Part shown: in pieces, positions 7,740-14,711 of the stretch | Numbering within the stretch: position 1 is the stretch's first letter | Layout of the letters: each line of letters opens with the position of its first letter | Assembly: GCA_964407665.1 (NCBI GenBank) | Contig: CAYOWK010000055.1 | Span: 1 to 24,972, forward strand | DNA length: 24,972 nt | DNA from: CAYOWK01 sp964407665 | Lineage (GTDB): Bacteria > Pseudomonadota > Alphaproteobacteria > Caulobacterales > Hyphomonadaceae | Direction of reading: 5' to 3' | The notes under the pieces: generated by a model | Told to the model about the DNA's origin: nothing | The model's database searches: none | Seen by the model: only the letters and a program-made list of their open reading frames with translations | Position numbers and translations under genes: made by a program

Positions 7740-8783
7740 ATGAAGAGCCCCCCAACGAGTCAAAATGATGGCCTGCCGTTGACGTACCGCGATGCGGGCG
7801 TCGACATCGATGCGGGCGACGCACTGGTCGAGGCGATCAAGCCTCTGGCGAAATCCACCAACCGTACCGGCGTCATGGGCGGTTTGGGGGGATTTGGCGG
7901 GCTGTTCGACCTGAAAGCCACCGGTTTCAAGGATCCCGTCCTGGTCTCGGGCACCGACGGCGTCGGCACCAAGCTGATGCTGGCGTTTGCCGCAGACCGC
8001 CACGACACCATCGGCATCGACCTCGTCGCCATGTGCGTGAACGACATTCTGGCGCAGGGCGCCGAGCCCCTGTTTTTCCTCGACTACTTTGCCACCGGCC
8101 GCCTCAGCCCTGAAGCGGGCGCCGCCGTTGTGGCCGGGGTCGCCGAGGGCTGCCGGCAGGCCGGCTGCGCCCTGATCGGCGGCGAGACGGCCGAGATGCC
8201 CGGCATGTACGCCCCGGGCCACTATGACCTTGCCGGTTTTGCGGTCGGCGCCGTCGAACGCTCCGAGATCCTGCCCCGCATGGACGCCATGCAGGCTGGC
8301 GACACGCTAGTCGCTGTCCCCTCGTCCGGGCCGCACTCGAACGGATATTCGCTGGTTCGCCGGATCGTCGAGCGTTCGGGGCTCGAACTCACCGACGCGT
8401 CGCCCTTCTCAAGCGGCCAGACACTCGGCGAGGCCCTGCTGACGCCGACCCGCATCTATATCCGGCAGGTCCTTCCCCTGATCCGGCAGGGCCTGATCAA
8501 GGGCCTAGCCCACATCACCGGCGGCGGCATCACCGAAAACACCCCGCGCATGCTCCCGGACCATCTCGCGCCCCGGATCGACTATTCCGCCTGGGAGCTT
8601 CCGCCCGTGTTCCGGTGGCTTCAGCAGACCGGCGCAGTCGAGGATGCAGAGATGCGCCGCACCTTCAACTGCGGCATCGGTCTGATCCTCGCGGTTGCGC
8701 CTGCAGACGTTGAGGCGGTTCTTGCTGGCCTTCGCGAAGCCGGCGAGCATCCCTTCATTGCCGGCGATCTGGTCGCGGCGTGA
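7740..8783 (+). CDS. purM: Phosphoribosylformylglycinamidine cyclo-ligase (AIR synthetase)
   Basis: Converts formylglycinamidine ribonucleotide plus ATP to aminoimidazole ribonucleotide, step 5 of de novo purine synthesis. The 347 residues match PurM length. Diagnostic segments are GVMGGLGGFGGLFDL (44-58), DGVGTKL (73-79), CVNDILAQGAEPLFFLDY (99-116), GGETAEMPG (147-155) and HITGGGITENTPRMLP (from about residue 249). The ATG at 7740 lacks an obvious Shine-Dalgarno sequence. The protein start (TYRDAGVDIDAGDALVEAI) nevertheless fits the family, with an ordinary short N-terminal extension. The last codons overlap purN by 4 nt (GTGA), so the two purine enzymes are translationally coupled. It diverges from the DUF2066 gene. 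Confidence 0.97.
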   Translation: MKSPPTSQNDGLPLTYRDAGVDIDAGDALVEAIKPLAKSTNRTGVMGGLGGFGGLFDLKATGFKDPVLVSGTDGVGTKLMLAFAADRHDTIGIDLVAMCVNDILAQGAEPLFFLDYFATGRLSPEAGAAVVAGVAEGCRQAGCALIGGETAEMPGMYAPGHYDLAGFAVGAVERSEILPRMDAMQAGDTLVAVPSSGPHSNGYSLVRRIVERSGLELTDASPFSSGQTLGEALLTPTRIYIRQVLPLIRQGLIKGLAHITGGGITENTPRMLPDHLAPRIDYSAWELPPVFRWLQQTGAVEDAEMRRTFNCGIGLILAVAPADVEAVLAGLREAGEHPFIAGDLVAA

Positions 8784-9424
8784 CCCGCAAGCGCCTTGGC
8801 ATCCTGATCTCGGGCAGAGGCTCGAACATGTCGGCGCTGCTGCGTGCAGCGGCCGATCCGGCCTATCCGGCTGAGCCAGTGCTCGTCATGTCCAACAAGC
8901 CCGATGCAGGCGGCCTGCAGCTTGCCGCCAGTTTCGGGGTCCCTGTGGCGGCCGTCGATCACAAGACCTACGGCAAGGACCGCGAGGCCTTCGAACGCGC
9001 CATGCAGGCGGAACTGCAAAAGGCGGGCGTCGAGATGATCGCCCTGGCCGGTTTCATGCGCGTGCTGACGCCGTGGTTCGTCAACCAGTGGGCGGGGCGG
9101 ATGATCAACATCCATCCCTCGCTCCTGCCGAAGTATCCCGGCGTAGACACGCACGCCCGCGCCCTTGCTGCGGGAGACGCCGTCGCCGGCTGCACGGTGC
9201 ATCAGGTCACAGCCGGGGTGGATGAAGGTCCGGCCATAGGTTCGGCCCAGGTGGATATCCGTCCGGGCGACACCCCGGACACGCTGGCGGCCCGCGTCCT
9301 CAAGGCCGAGCATCTGCTCTACCCGCGCTGCCTGGCCGCCGCCGCCCGCCGTGAGGGCGCGCGCGTTCGCGAGGACATTACAGTCAACGGCGATGTTATC
9401 CGGCTCTGGGCCCCCGCCCTTTAG
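8780..9424 (+). CDS. purN: Phosphoribosylglycinamide formyltransferase
   Basis: Transfers a formyl group from 10-formyl-tetrahydrofolate to glycinamide ribonucleotide, step 3 of de novo purine synthesis. The product is 214 residues, normal for PurN. The glycinamide-ribonucleotide-binding loop is SGRGSNMSALL (11-21). The catalytic triad is visible as N110 and H112 in INIHPSLLP and D148 in GVDEGP. The start is GTG at 8780 inside the purM stop (GTGA overlap), a common coupled-start arrangement. It shares the purM transcript. A long near-palindrome (9427-9447) sits immediately downstream, before the mscS-type gene. Confidence 0.97.
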   Translation: MTRKRLGILISGRGSNMSALLRAAADPAYPAEPVLVMSNKPDAGGLQLAASFGVPVAAVDHKTYGKDREAFERAMQAELQKAGVEMIALAGFMRVLTPWFVNQWAGRMINIHPSLLPKYPGVDTHARALAAGDAVAGCTVHQVTAGVDEGPAIGSAQVDIRPGDTPDTLAARVLKAEHLLYPRCLAAAARREGARVREDITVNGDVIRLWAPAL

Positions 9425-9426
9425 AG

Positions 9427-9447
9427 GGTTGGGCGGCCCGCCCAGCC
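9427..9447. repeat. Near-perfect palindrome after purN
   Basis: The core TGGGCGG-C-CCGCCCA (9430-9444) has 7-bp perfect arms around one base. It extends to about 10 bp per arm with one G-T pair. It begins 3 nt after the purN stop and ends 33 nt before the channel gene. As RNA the one-base centre would force a smaller loop, and no U-tract follows. It may be an attenuator, an mRNA 3' end stabiliser or a protein site. Confidence 0.4.
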
Positions 9448-9480
9448 GGGCTAGTAGAAGCGCCATCAACCAAGAGGCGA

Positions 9481-10656
9481 ATGATGGACTGGCAGCAACA
9501 GATCCAGAGGCTGGCCGACTGGGCGTCCGACCTTTCGGGCCCGTACCAGAAACTCACCTGGGCCGCTGTCGCGATCTTTGGATCGCTGATCGTAGGTTTC
9601 ATCCTTGCACGCGTGATGGCGGTCTTCGCGCGACGGATTTCCGGGCTTGCTGCACGCAAGAACGCCGTTGATGCAGGAGCGACTGCTCCCGAGGCGTCCA
9701 CCGACAACGCCATCATCGATATCGTGGCCACAGTCATCCGTGCGCTGTTTCTGGCAGGCGGCGTCGCCATCGCCGCCGACATCTTCAACGTCTACGACAT
9801 AGCCAACGCCCAGACGCTGGCGATATCCGCCGCCAAGGCGCTGGCCATCCTGGTCGCGGTCTGGCTGCTGGGCTCCTGGCTCTCACGCCGGGTCCGCAGG
9901 TTCGGGGACAAGGTGGAGGCGGGCAGACCCGGCGGCGGCGGCGGACGCACCCTCTTCGCCTTCCTTGGCTCACTGGTGAAGTTCGCGGCCCTCGGCGTCG
10001 GCCTGATCGCGGCGCTGCAGCAGTTCGGCTTTCCCATCGCCTCCCTCGTCGCCGTCATCGGCGCCGCCGGCCTCGCCATCGCTCTCGCCCTTCAGGATAC
10101 GCTCAAGGCGGTCGCCGCGGGCGTCATCATCGCGATATTCAGGCCCTACCGGCTCGGCGACTATGTCCGCATCAACGGCGAGTTCGGCACAGTGGCCGAC
10201 ATCACCCCCTTCACCACAGTGCTCGATACGGTCGACAACAAGCGCATAACCGTGACGAACGACAAGGCCTGGGGCGACACCATCGAGAACTTCAGCGTCA
10301 ACAGGTTGCGGCGCATCGATGACATCGTCGGGATCAGCTACGACGACGACATCAACACGGCGATGGCGATCATCCAGAGGGTGGTCACCGCCGACGAACG
10401 CGCGCGCACCGACCCGCCGTTCTGGATCAAGGTCAACGCGCTCAACACCTCGAGCGTGGACCTGCGCTACCGCATCTGGTGTTCCTCCGGGGACTATTTC
10501 GACTTCAAGTGCGACATCCTGAAAGCTGTCAAGGAAGCCTTCGACGAGGAAGGCATCACCATCCCCTATCCGCATCAGGTTGCAGTCACGGAGGATGGAC
10601 GACCCTTCGTGCCAGCGCGACGCCCCGAGGAAGCCGGCGACACTCCAACCGTCTGA
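9481..10656 (+). CDS. MscS-family mechanosensitive ion channel
   Basis: Small-conductance mechanosensitive channel-like inner-membrane protein, 391 residues, expected to release solutes on hypo-osmotic shock. There are about four to five hydrophobic segments: near residues 18-42, 75-102, 110-130, 155-180 and a pore-lining helix. The pore-helix region reads GAAGLAIALALQDTLKAVAAG and continues into IIAIFRPYRLGDYVRI, the family hallmark. The cytoplasmic beta domain (GTVADITPFTTVLDTVDN, then ITVTNDKAWGD) and an alpha-beta C-terminal part follow. The ATG at 9481 has AAGAGG just upstream; ATG 9484 is an equivalent second start. The protein is somewhat longer than E. coli MscS (286 aa) because of extra N-terminal membrane segments. 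The gene follows purN after 56 bp and may be partly cotranscribed. Confidence 0.92.
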   Translation: MMDWQQQIQRLADWASDLSGPYQKLTWAAVAIFGSLIVGFILARVMAVFARRISGLAARKNAVDAGATAPEASTDNAIIDIVATVIRALFLAGGVAIAADIFNVYDIANAQTLAISAAKALAILVAVWLLGSWLSRRVRRFGDKVEAGRPGGGGGRTLFAFLGSLVKFAALGVGLIAALQQFGFPIASLVAVIGAAGLAIALALQDTLKAVAAGVIIAIFRPYRLGDYVRINGEFGTVADITPFTTVLDTVDNKRITVTNDKAWGDTIENFSVNRLRRIDDIVGISYDDDINTAMAIIQRVVTADERARTDPPFWIKVNALNTSSVDLRYRIWCSSGDYFDFKCDILKAVKEAFDEEGITIPYPHQVAVTEDGRPFVPARRPEEAGDTPTV

Positions 10657-10724
10657 GCCCGGCCACATTCGACTCCTGCCGCCAGAGCGCTATGCTGTGT
10701 CAGGACGCATTGGGGCGGCATGCG

Positions 10725-11138
10725 ATGACCCATCAGGACGACGGGCGGACAGACACGCATCACGCTAAGGCTCCGGCTGAAGCGCCAGGGGCCGCCGGGT
10801 TCTGGACCGGCAGGCAGCGCGAGGCAGCCTTGAGGGAAGGGTCCGCCCCGCCCGTCCGGCGCACGTTTCGTCAGCGCATGTTTGGCGTCGGCCTGTCTGG
10901 CTGGGTTCGGCTTGTCGTCGTGTGTCTGCCGGTCGGCGTTCTCTTCGAGGCCTCGCGCGTCAATCCATTCGCACCGGACTTCACATTCGCAGGCATGGCC
11001 TCGTCTCTGGCGACGGGCGCAGGCGCCATCCTGAGCTGGTCGATCACCAACGGGTGGCGCCCGCTTCTGATCGGAGCCATCGTGGTCGGACCGGTCTGGC
11101 TGCTCTGGCGCGCTGTCTGGGCCCTGTTCCGGAAGTAG
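10725..11138 (+). CDS. Small two-helix membrane protein (possible DUF6460 family)
   Basis: A 137-residue protein. The first 50 residues are polar and basic (MTHQDDGRTDTHHAKAPAEA onward). Two hydrophobic segments follow: GWVRLVVVCLPVGVLFEA at about 59-76 and PLLIGAIVVGPVWLLWRAVW at about 115-134. Between them is an amphipathic stretch. The arrangement RLxVxxxxVGxxxxxxxxxPF, then a linker, then a second membrane helix ending in WLLWR resembles the alphaproteobacterial DUF6460 family, recalled from pattern and not searched. ATG 10725 is preferred (GGGGCGG upstream); an in-frame ATG at 10692 would add 11 residues. The gene is 68 bp after the channel gene and converges with the PII gene, with 9 bp between the stops. 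Function is unknown. Confidence 0.7.
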   Translation: MTHQDDGRTDTHHAKAPAEAPGAAGFWTGRQREAALREGSAPPVRRTFRQRMFGVGLSGWVRLVVVCLPVGVLFEASRVNPFAPDFTFAGMASSLATGAGAILSWSITNGWRPLLIGAIVVGPVWLLWRAVWALFRK

Positions 11139-11147
11139 GCGGACGGA

Positions 11148-11489
11148 TCAGTCGAGAGCGGTCTCGTCCCGTTCGCCGGTCCGGATCCGGACAACCTCGG
11201 TCAGACCCGATACGAAGATCTTTCCGTCGCCGATCTTGCCCGACCCTGCGGCCTTGCGGATCGCCTCGACGACGGCCTCGGTCATGGTCGAGGCGACAGC
11301 GACATCCAGCCGGACCTTCGGCACCTCGGCGATACTGTATTCTGCGCCGCGGTAAAACTCGGTCTGCCCGCGCTGGCGGCCGAACCCCTGCACCTGCGTC
11401 GCCGTGATGCCCGACACGCCCATCGCTGTCAGAGCCTCGCGCACGGCTTCGTACCGGTGCGGACGGATGATGGCGGTGATCATGTGCAT
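11148..11489 (-). CDS. glnB: PII-family nitrogen/energy signalling protein
   Basis: Trimeric signal protein that reads ATP/ADP and 2-oxoglutarate and controls nitrogen enzymes, ammonium channels and others. The 113 residues align along their whole length with GlnB/GlnK: MHMITAIIRPHRYEAVREAL, then TQVQGFGRQRGQTEFYRGAE, the T-loop tyrosine Y51, and the C-terminal signature GKIGDGKIFV...VRIRTGE. The ATG at 11489 has AGGAG about 7 nt upstream, an excellent start. However, the same frame continues upstream without a stop and encodes a ribbon-helix-helix domain (see next entry). This start may therefore give only the short form of a two-form gene. There is no glnA or amtB beside it, so the target is not indicated and the GlnB versus GlnK label is arbitrary. 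The T-loop after Y51 (SIAEVPK) differs from the usual VVDFLPK or MVDFLPK. Confidence 0.9.
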   Translation of the reverse strand: MHMITAIIRPHRYEAVREALTAMGVSGITATQVQGFGRQRGQTEFYRGAEYSIAEVPKVRLDVAVASTMTEAVVEAIRKAAGSGKIGDGKIFVSGLTEVVRIRTGERDETALD

Positions 11490-11648
11490 CGGAAACTCCT
11501 GGTCGTGCTGGAGGCCAAGGTGGACGAGCCGGCGAATGGCTTCCGAACGGGAGGGAAGATCCTGCTGACGCCGGCGCCACTCATCGACGACCTGACCAAA
11601 GCCCGTTGAGGCCACGAGCTGGATTCTCTGGTCTAGCTTGTCGTTCAA
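11148..11648 (-). CDS. In-frame ribbon-helix-helix + PII fusion (long form of the PII gene)
   Basis: The PII frame extends upstream without interruption to a stop at 11717-11715. Translated from TTG 11648, residues 1-50 read MNDKLDQRIQLVASTGFGQV, then VDEWRRRQQDLPSRSEAIRR, then LVHLGL. This is a clear ribbon-helix-helix (CopG/Arc-like) DNA-binding domain: a short beta strand, helix A, the DLPSRSEAIRRL turn and helix B. Only about nine residues (QHDQEFP plus flanks) join it to the PII methionine. TTG 11648 has GAGGA 7 nt upstream; a longer GTG start at 11708 has no ribosome-binding site. The long form would be 166 residues (186 from GTG). Known analogy: NikR joins an RHH domain to a ferredoxin-like nickel sensor, and PII is also ferredoxin-like. 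Whether the long form, the short form or both are made cannot be decided from sequence. A sequencing error that removed a stop is possible, but the frame is intact. Confidence 0.6.
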   Translation of the reverse strand: MNDKLDQRIQLVASTGFGQVVDEWRRRQQDLPSRSEAIRRLVHLGLQHDQEFPMHMITAIIRPHRYEAVREALTAMGVSGITATQVQGFGRQRGQTEFYRGAEYSIAEVPKVRLDVAVASTMTEAVVEAIRKAAGSGKIGDGKIFVSGLTEVVRIRTGERDETALD

Positions 11649-11709
11649 GGTCTGGTCCTCGTCGGCGCCTGACGCGCTCTGTCTGAGTACGTTAGCCAAG
11701 TTACACACG

Positions 11710-11733
11710 TGCGACTAGCGGAATAGGGTCGCA
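11710..11733. promoter_or_regulatory. Spaced inverted repeat upstream of the RHH-PII frame
   Basis: TGCGAC (11710-11715) and GTCGCA (11728-11733) form a perfect 6-bp inverted repeat separated by 12 bp. It lies 61 bp upstream of TTG 11648 and in the divergent region facing the first receiver gene. RHH proteins often bind short inverted or direct repeats near their own promoters, so this is a candidate operator. The repeat is seen; its use is a guess. Confidence 0.3.
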
Positions 11734-11901
11734 ACTGCACCGGACAGCTGTTCACAACTCGTCACCGTACCGCCCGCCGGAGGCCGTTTCATGTCCTGAC
11801 AGAAGGTAAAAGTGACTGGCTAAAACTCACAGGGCCGCTTCAAGGCAAAAATTACCTTGCCCTGCTAGGTTGGCCACTCTCAGGAATTTGCGGGCGGCAG
11901 A

Positions 11902-12792
11902 ATGCAGGATCCCCGAAAACCAAAGCGACTTCGGGTCCAGACGCTCTCCGTCCTGGTGATCGAGGCCAACAAGTATGGTCTCAACCTCCTGAACGAGATT
12001 TTCCGGACGCTGGATGTGCGCAACGTCCACGGGGTAAGGGACCTCGCCGCCGGCAAGGCGCACCTCGCCGAAATGCCCGTCGACGTCATTGTCCTGTGCT
12101 GGGAGCCAACTGACCCGTTCGACGGCCTCGCCTTTGTGAAAGAGCTGCGCCGCGCCAACGACTCCTACATTCGCCGCCTTCCGGTGATTCTCGTGACCTC
12201 GTCGCTGACCCGCGAGACGGTCCTGGCGGGACGCGACGCGGGCGTCGACGAGTTCGTCTCCAAGCCGATTGCTCCGGCGGCGCTCCAGCAGCGCTTCCAG
12301 ATGGTGATCGAGACGCCCCGTCCCTTTGTCGATCATGCCGTCTACATCGGCCCATGCCGCCGCAGGAAGAACCCGGCCGACTATCACGGCGCCAAGCGCC
12401 GCGAGAACGACCGCCCCGCACCCACCCCCATGATCGATGCCGACGAAGAGGCCGCCAGCACGCCCATGCGCCTGACACTGGCTGGGCTGCGCTCTGCCTG
12501 CGCCTCGATCGACCTGCGGCAGCCCGCGTCGCTGAGTGCTCCGGACCGCCTGATACGCAAGGCCAAGGATCTCGCGGCCGGCGAAGGCGATCAGTCCCTT
12601 CTCGACGCACTGATGGCGTTCGAGGCGTATGTCGGCATCACGGCCCGCTCGGGCCGTATGGAGCCTGTCGTCGTCGACGTCGCCCTGACGGCCCTCGAGC
12701 AGCTCGCGACCCTGCCCATCTCATTCACCCAGGCCCGCAACAGCGTCGCTGTCGCACTCGGCAAGGCGATACAGCGGAAACTGGTGGCCTGA
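11902..12792 (+). CDS. Receiver-domain protein lacking the phospho-acceptor aspartate (pseudo-receiver)
   Basis: A 296-residue protein with a CheY-like receiver domain at about residues 13-135 and a largely helical C-terminal region. Aligned to its downstream paralogue, the position of the phospho-acceptor aspartate is cysteine: VDVIVLCWEPTDPFDGL has C66 where the paralogue has VDW (D67). There is also one extra residue in the following loop. The usual acidic pair at the end of strand 1 is reduced to VIEAN. The conserved lysine is kept in VSKPI. A basic motif, YIGPCRRRKNPADYHG (about 148-163), follows the receiver and is shared with the paralogue. The C-terminal part (about 190-296) has no recognised catalytic or DNA-binding motif. 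The gene diverges from RHH-PII and ends 1 nt before the next ATG, so the two receiver genes are surely coupled. Confidence 0.85.
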   Translation: MQDPRKPKRLRVQTLSVLVIEANKYGLNLLNEIFRTLDVRNVHGVRDLAAGKAHLAEMPVDVIVLCWEPTDPFDGLAFVKELRRANDSYIRRLPVILVTSSLTRETVLAGRDAGVDEFVSKPIAPAALQQRFQMVIETPRPFVDHAVYIGPCRRRKNPADYHGAKRRENDRPAPTPMIDADEEAASTPMRLTLAGLRSACASIDLRQPASLSAPDRLIRKAKDLAAGEGDQSLLDALMAFEAYVGITARSGRMEPVVVDVALTALEQLATLPISFTQARNSVAVALGKAIQRKLVA

Positions 12793-12793
12793 G

Positions 12794-13711
12794 ATGTTTG
12801 ATGATCCGAACCGCCTGACGCCGGACCTGCTCAAGCGCCTCAAGGTCATGATTGTTGACCCAAACGCCTACATGCGCGGCGTTGTCGCCGACAGTCTGCG
12901 CCGTCTGCACATCTCCACCATCAGCGCGGCGCCGACCGCCCTTGAGGCGTTTCACATCGGCCGCACGATCAAGCCCGACCTTATCATCGTGGACTGGGAC
13001 GCTGGCCGCATGTCAGGCCTCGAGTTCACCCGCGAGGTTCGCCGGGGAACGACGGGTCTTGCCCGCGAGACCCCGATCGTGCTGCTCGCCTCACAGATCG
13101 ACCACGAGCAGCTGATGGCGGCCCGTCAGGCTGGCATCAACGAGTTCCTGCTCAAACCCCTGTCGGCCCAGGGCATCCTCACCCGTATCGAGGAAGTCAT
13201 TCTGCGGCCGCGCCGGTTCATTGTCAGCCGGAACTATGTCGGGCCGTGCCGCCGCAGGAAAGACGATCCCGACTATTGCGGGCCGTGGCGCCGTCTCACC
13301 GACGAGCCCGAAGCGCGCGGCAATCCGCCGGTGACCAAGGAGAACCTTGAGCGCATCCGCCAGATTCTCGAGAAGCTGCACGCCTACTCCTCGCGCGCCC
13401 TCGAAGACCGCTCCGGCGGCATCCGCGGCATGTACCGCATGCTGGCCGAGTTCGAACCGGAAGTGAAACAGATCGGCGACGACATCATCCTGCGCGTCTG
13501 GCATACGGCCATCCGCTACATCGAAGGCGTGGGCGCGACCGAAAGCTACGATGTCGAGGTCATCCGGTATCACTTCCAGACGATCCGCCGGATCATCGAC
13601 ATGCCGGAAGAGGCCTTCCTGCACCGCGTCGCGGTGGCCAACGAGCTCGAGCGTCTGGTCGCCAAGCGCATCCACTCGGCTGGCGAACTGCGCCGGTTCG
13701 ACGTCGCCTGA
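12794..13711 (+). CDS. Receiver-domain response regulator, paralogue of the preceding gene
   Basis: A 305-residue protein whose receiver domain spans about residues 15-140. The phospho-acceptor site is present (PDLIIVDWDAGRMSGLEF, D67), as are the strand-1 acid (IVDPNAY) and the lysine (LLKPL). At the switch Thr/Ser position the sequence is LLASQ, with alanine in the usual place. The shared motif YVGPCRRRKDDPDYCGPWRR (about 149-168) follows. A helical C-terminal domain of about 120 residues ends the protein (from about 180: ENLERIRQILEKLHAYSSRA). No DNA-binding or enzymatic output domain is recognised. The start ATG follows the previous stop by 1 nt (TGAGATG). No histidine kinase is adjacent; the nearest is the hybrid kinase 8 kb away. 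A protein-protein or scaffold-type output is more likely than transcription control, but this is inference. Confidence 0.87.
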   Translation: MFDDPNRLTPDLLKRLKVMIVDPNAYMRGVVADSLRRLHISTISAAPTALEAFHIGRTIKPDLIIVDWDAGRMSGLEFTREVRRGTTGLARETPIVLLASQIDHEQLMAARQAGINEFLLKPLSAQGILTRIEEVILRPRRFIVSRNYVGPCRRRKDDPDYCGPWRRLTDEPEARGNPPVTKENLERIRQILEKLHAYSSRALEDRSGGIRGMYRMLAEFEPEVKQIGDDIILRVWHTAIRYIEGVGATESYDVEVIRYHFQTIRRIIDMPEEAFLHRVAVANELERLVAKRIHSAGELRRFDVA

Positions 13712-13730
13712 CACCTGCGAGGGATGAGGC

Positions 13731-14711
13731 CTACACCATCGTCAGCACGACCTTGCCCACCAGGGCGCGGTCGCGCATCGCCTCGAACGCCTCGCGCCAT
13801 CGCTCAAGCGGCCATTCGCCATGCACGAGCGGCCGTGTGAGACCTTCCGCCGCCCACCGCCATATCGTATCACTGGCGGCGCGCCCGCGCTCCGGATAGC
13901 GACGCCCGTACTCTCCCGCGCGCACACCCATCACCGAGAACGCCTTGATGAGAGCGAGGTTGGCGCGAACCGTCCGCGTGTTGTCGCCAGAGGCAAAACC
14001 GACCACCAGCAATCGTCCGTCGAACGCGATACAGCGTGTCGCCTCCTCGAATGCGGAGCCTCCCACGGGATCAAGGATAACGTCGGCGCCCCGACCGCCG
14101 GTCAGCGCCTTGACCTCGTCCCGGAAGGATCCGGTGGTGTCGACGATGGCCTCGGCGCCATAGGTCCGAAGGGCGTCCGCCTTTGCCGGGGCGCCGGTTC
14201 CCGCGATCACCCGTGCGCCAAGCAGCCGCCCGACATCCATGGCGGCCGCCCCGACGCCGCCGCTCGCGCCCAGCACCAGCAGTGTCTCGCCAGCTGAAAG
14301 TCTCGCACGATCTATCAGCGCCACATGGGCGGTGATGTAGGCCGCCGGGTAGGACGCAGCCGCCACAAATCCCATCGCGTCAGGAATGCGCGAAAGGCTG
14401 TCCTCGCTCACGACAGCCCAGTCGGCGAAGGCGCCGGTCTTGGCTCCACCCGCAACACGGTCGCCGGGCCGCCAGCGCTGAACCCCCTTGCCCGTGGCGT
14501 CCACCACCCCGGCGAGATCCATGCCGGACACGAATGGCGGTTCCGGGCGGAACTGGTACTGGCCCTTCAGCATCAGCAGGTCCGGGAAATTGAGGCTGGC
14601 CGCGTGGATGCGCACCCTAACCTCACCCGGACCGGGCTCCGGTGCGGGGATATCCACGAGGCTGACGCCCTCGAATCCCTCGCCGAGTCGCGAGCAAACC
14701 AGCGCTCTCAT
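13731..14711 (-). CDS. NADPH:quinone oxidoreductase-like MDR-family protein
   Basis: Medium-chain dehydrogenase/reductase of the zinc-independent quinone oxidoreductase group, 326 residues. The GroES-like N-terminal domain contains VRIHAASLNFPDLLMLKGQY (about 33-52) and GMDLAGVV. The Rossmann domain has the NADPH-binding VLGASGGVG (146-154) and downstream GGRGADVILDPVGG. Zinc-ligand cysteines of alcohol dehydrogenases are absent. The ATG at 14711 has AGGTGA 7 nt upstream. The gene stands alone on the minus strand, converging with the second receiver gene (19 bp between stops). It reads away from the AT-rich gap at 14712-15005. The in vivo substrate is unknown; acyl-CoA reductase-type and quinone reductase-type members look alike. 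Confidence 0.88.
   Translation of the reverse strand: MRALVCSRLGEGFEGVSLVDIPAPEPGPGEVRVRIHAASLNFPDLLMLKGQYQFRPEPPFVSGMDLAGVVDATGKGVQRWRPGDRVAGGAKTGAFADWAVVSEDSLSRIPDAMGFVAAASYPAAYITAHVALIDRARLSAGETLLVLGASGGVGAAAMDVGRLLGARVIAGTGAPAKADALRTYGAEAIVDTTGSFRDEVKALTGGRGADVILDPVGGSAFEEATRCIAFDGRLLVVGFASGDNTRTVRANLALIKAFSVMGVRAGEYGRRYPERGRAASDTIWRWAAEGLTRPLVHGEWPLERWREAFEAMRDRALVGKVVLTMV

Noticed and set aside
11871..11893. Possible sigma-54 promoter (TTGGCCAC...TTTGC) before the first receiver gene.
   Set aside because: The GG to GC spacing is far longer than the fixed -24/-12 spacing, so it does not fit.
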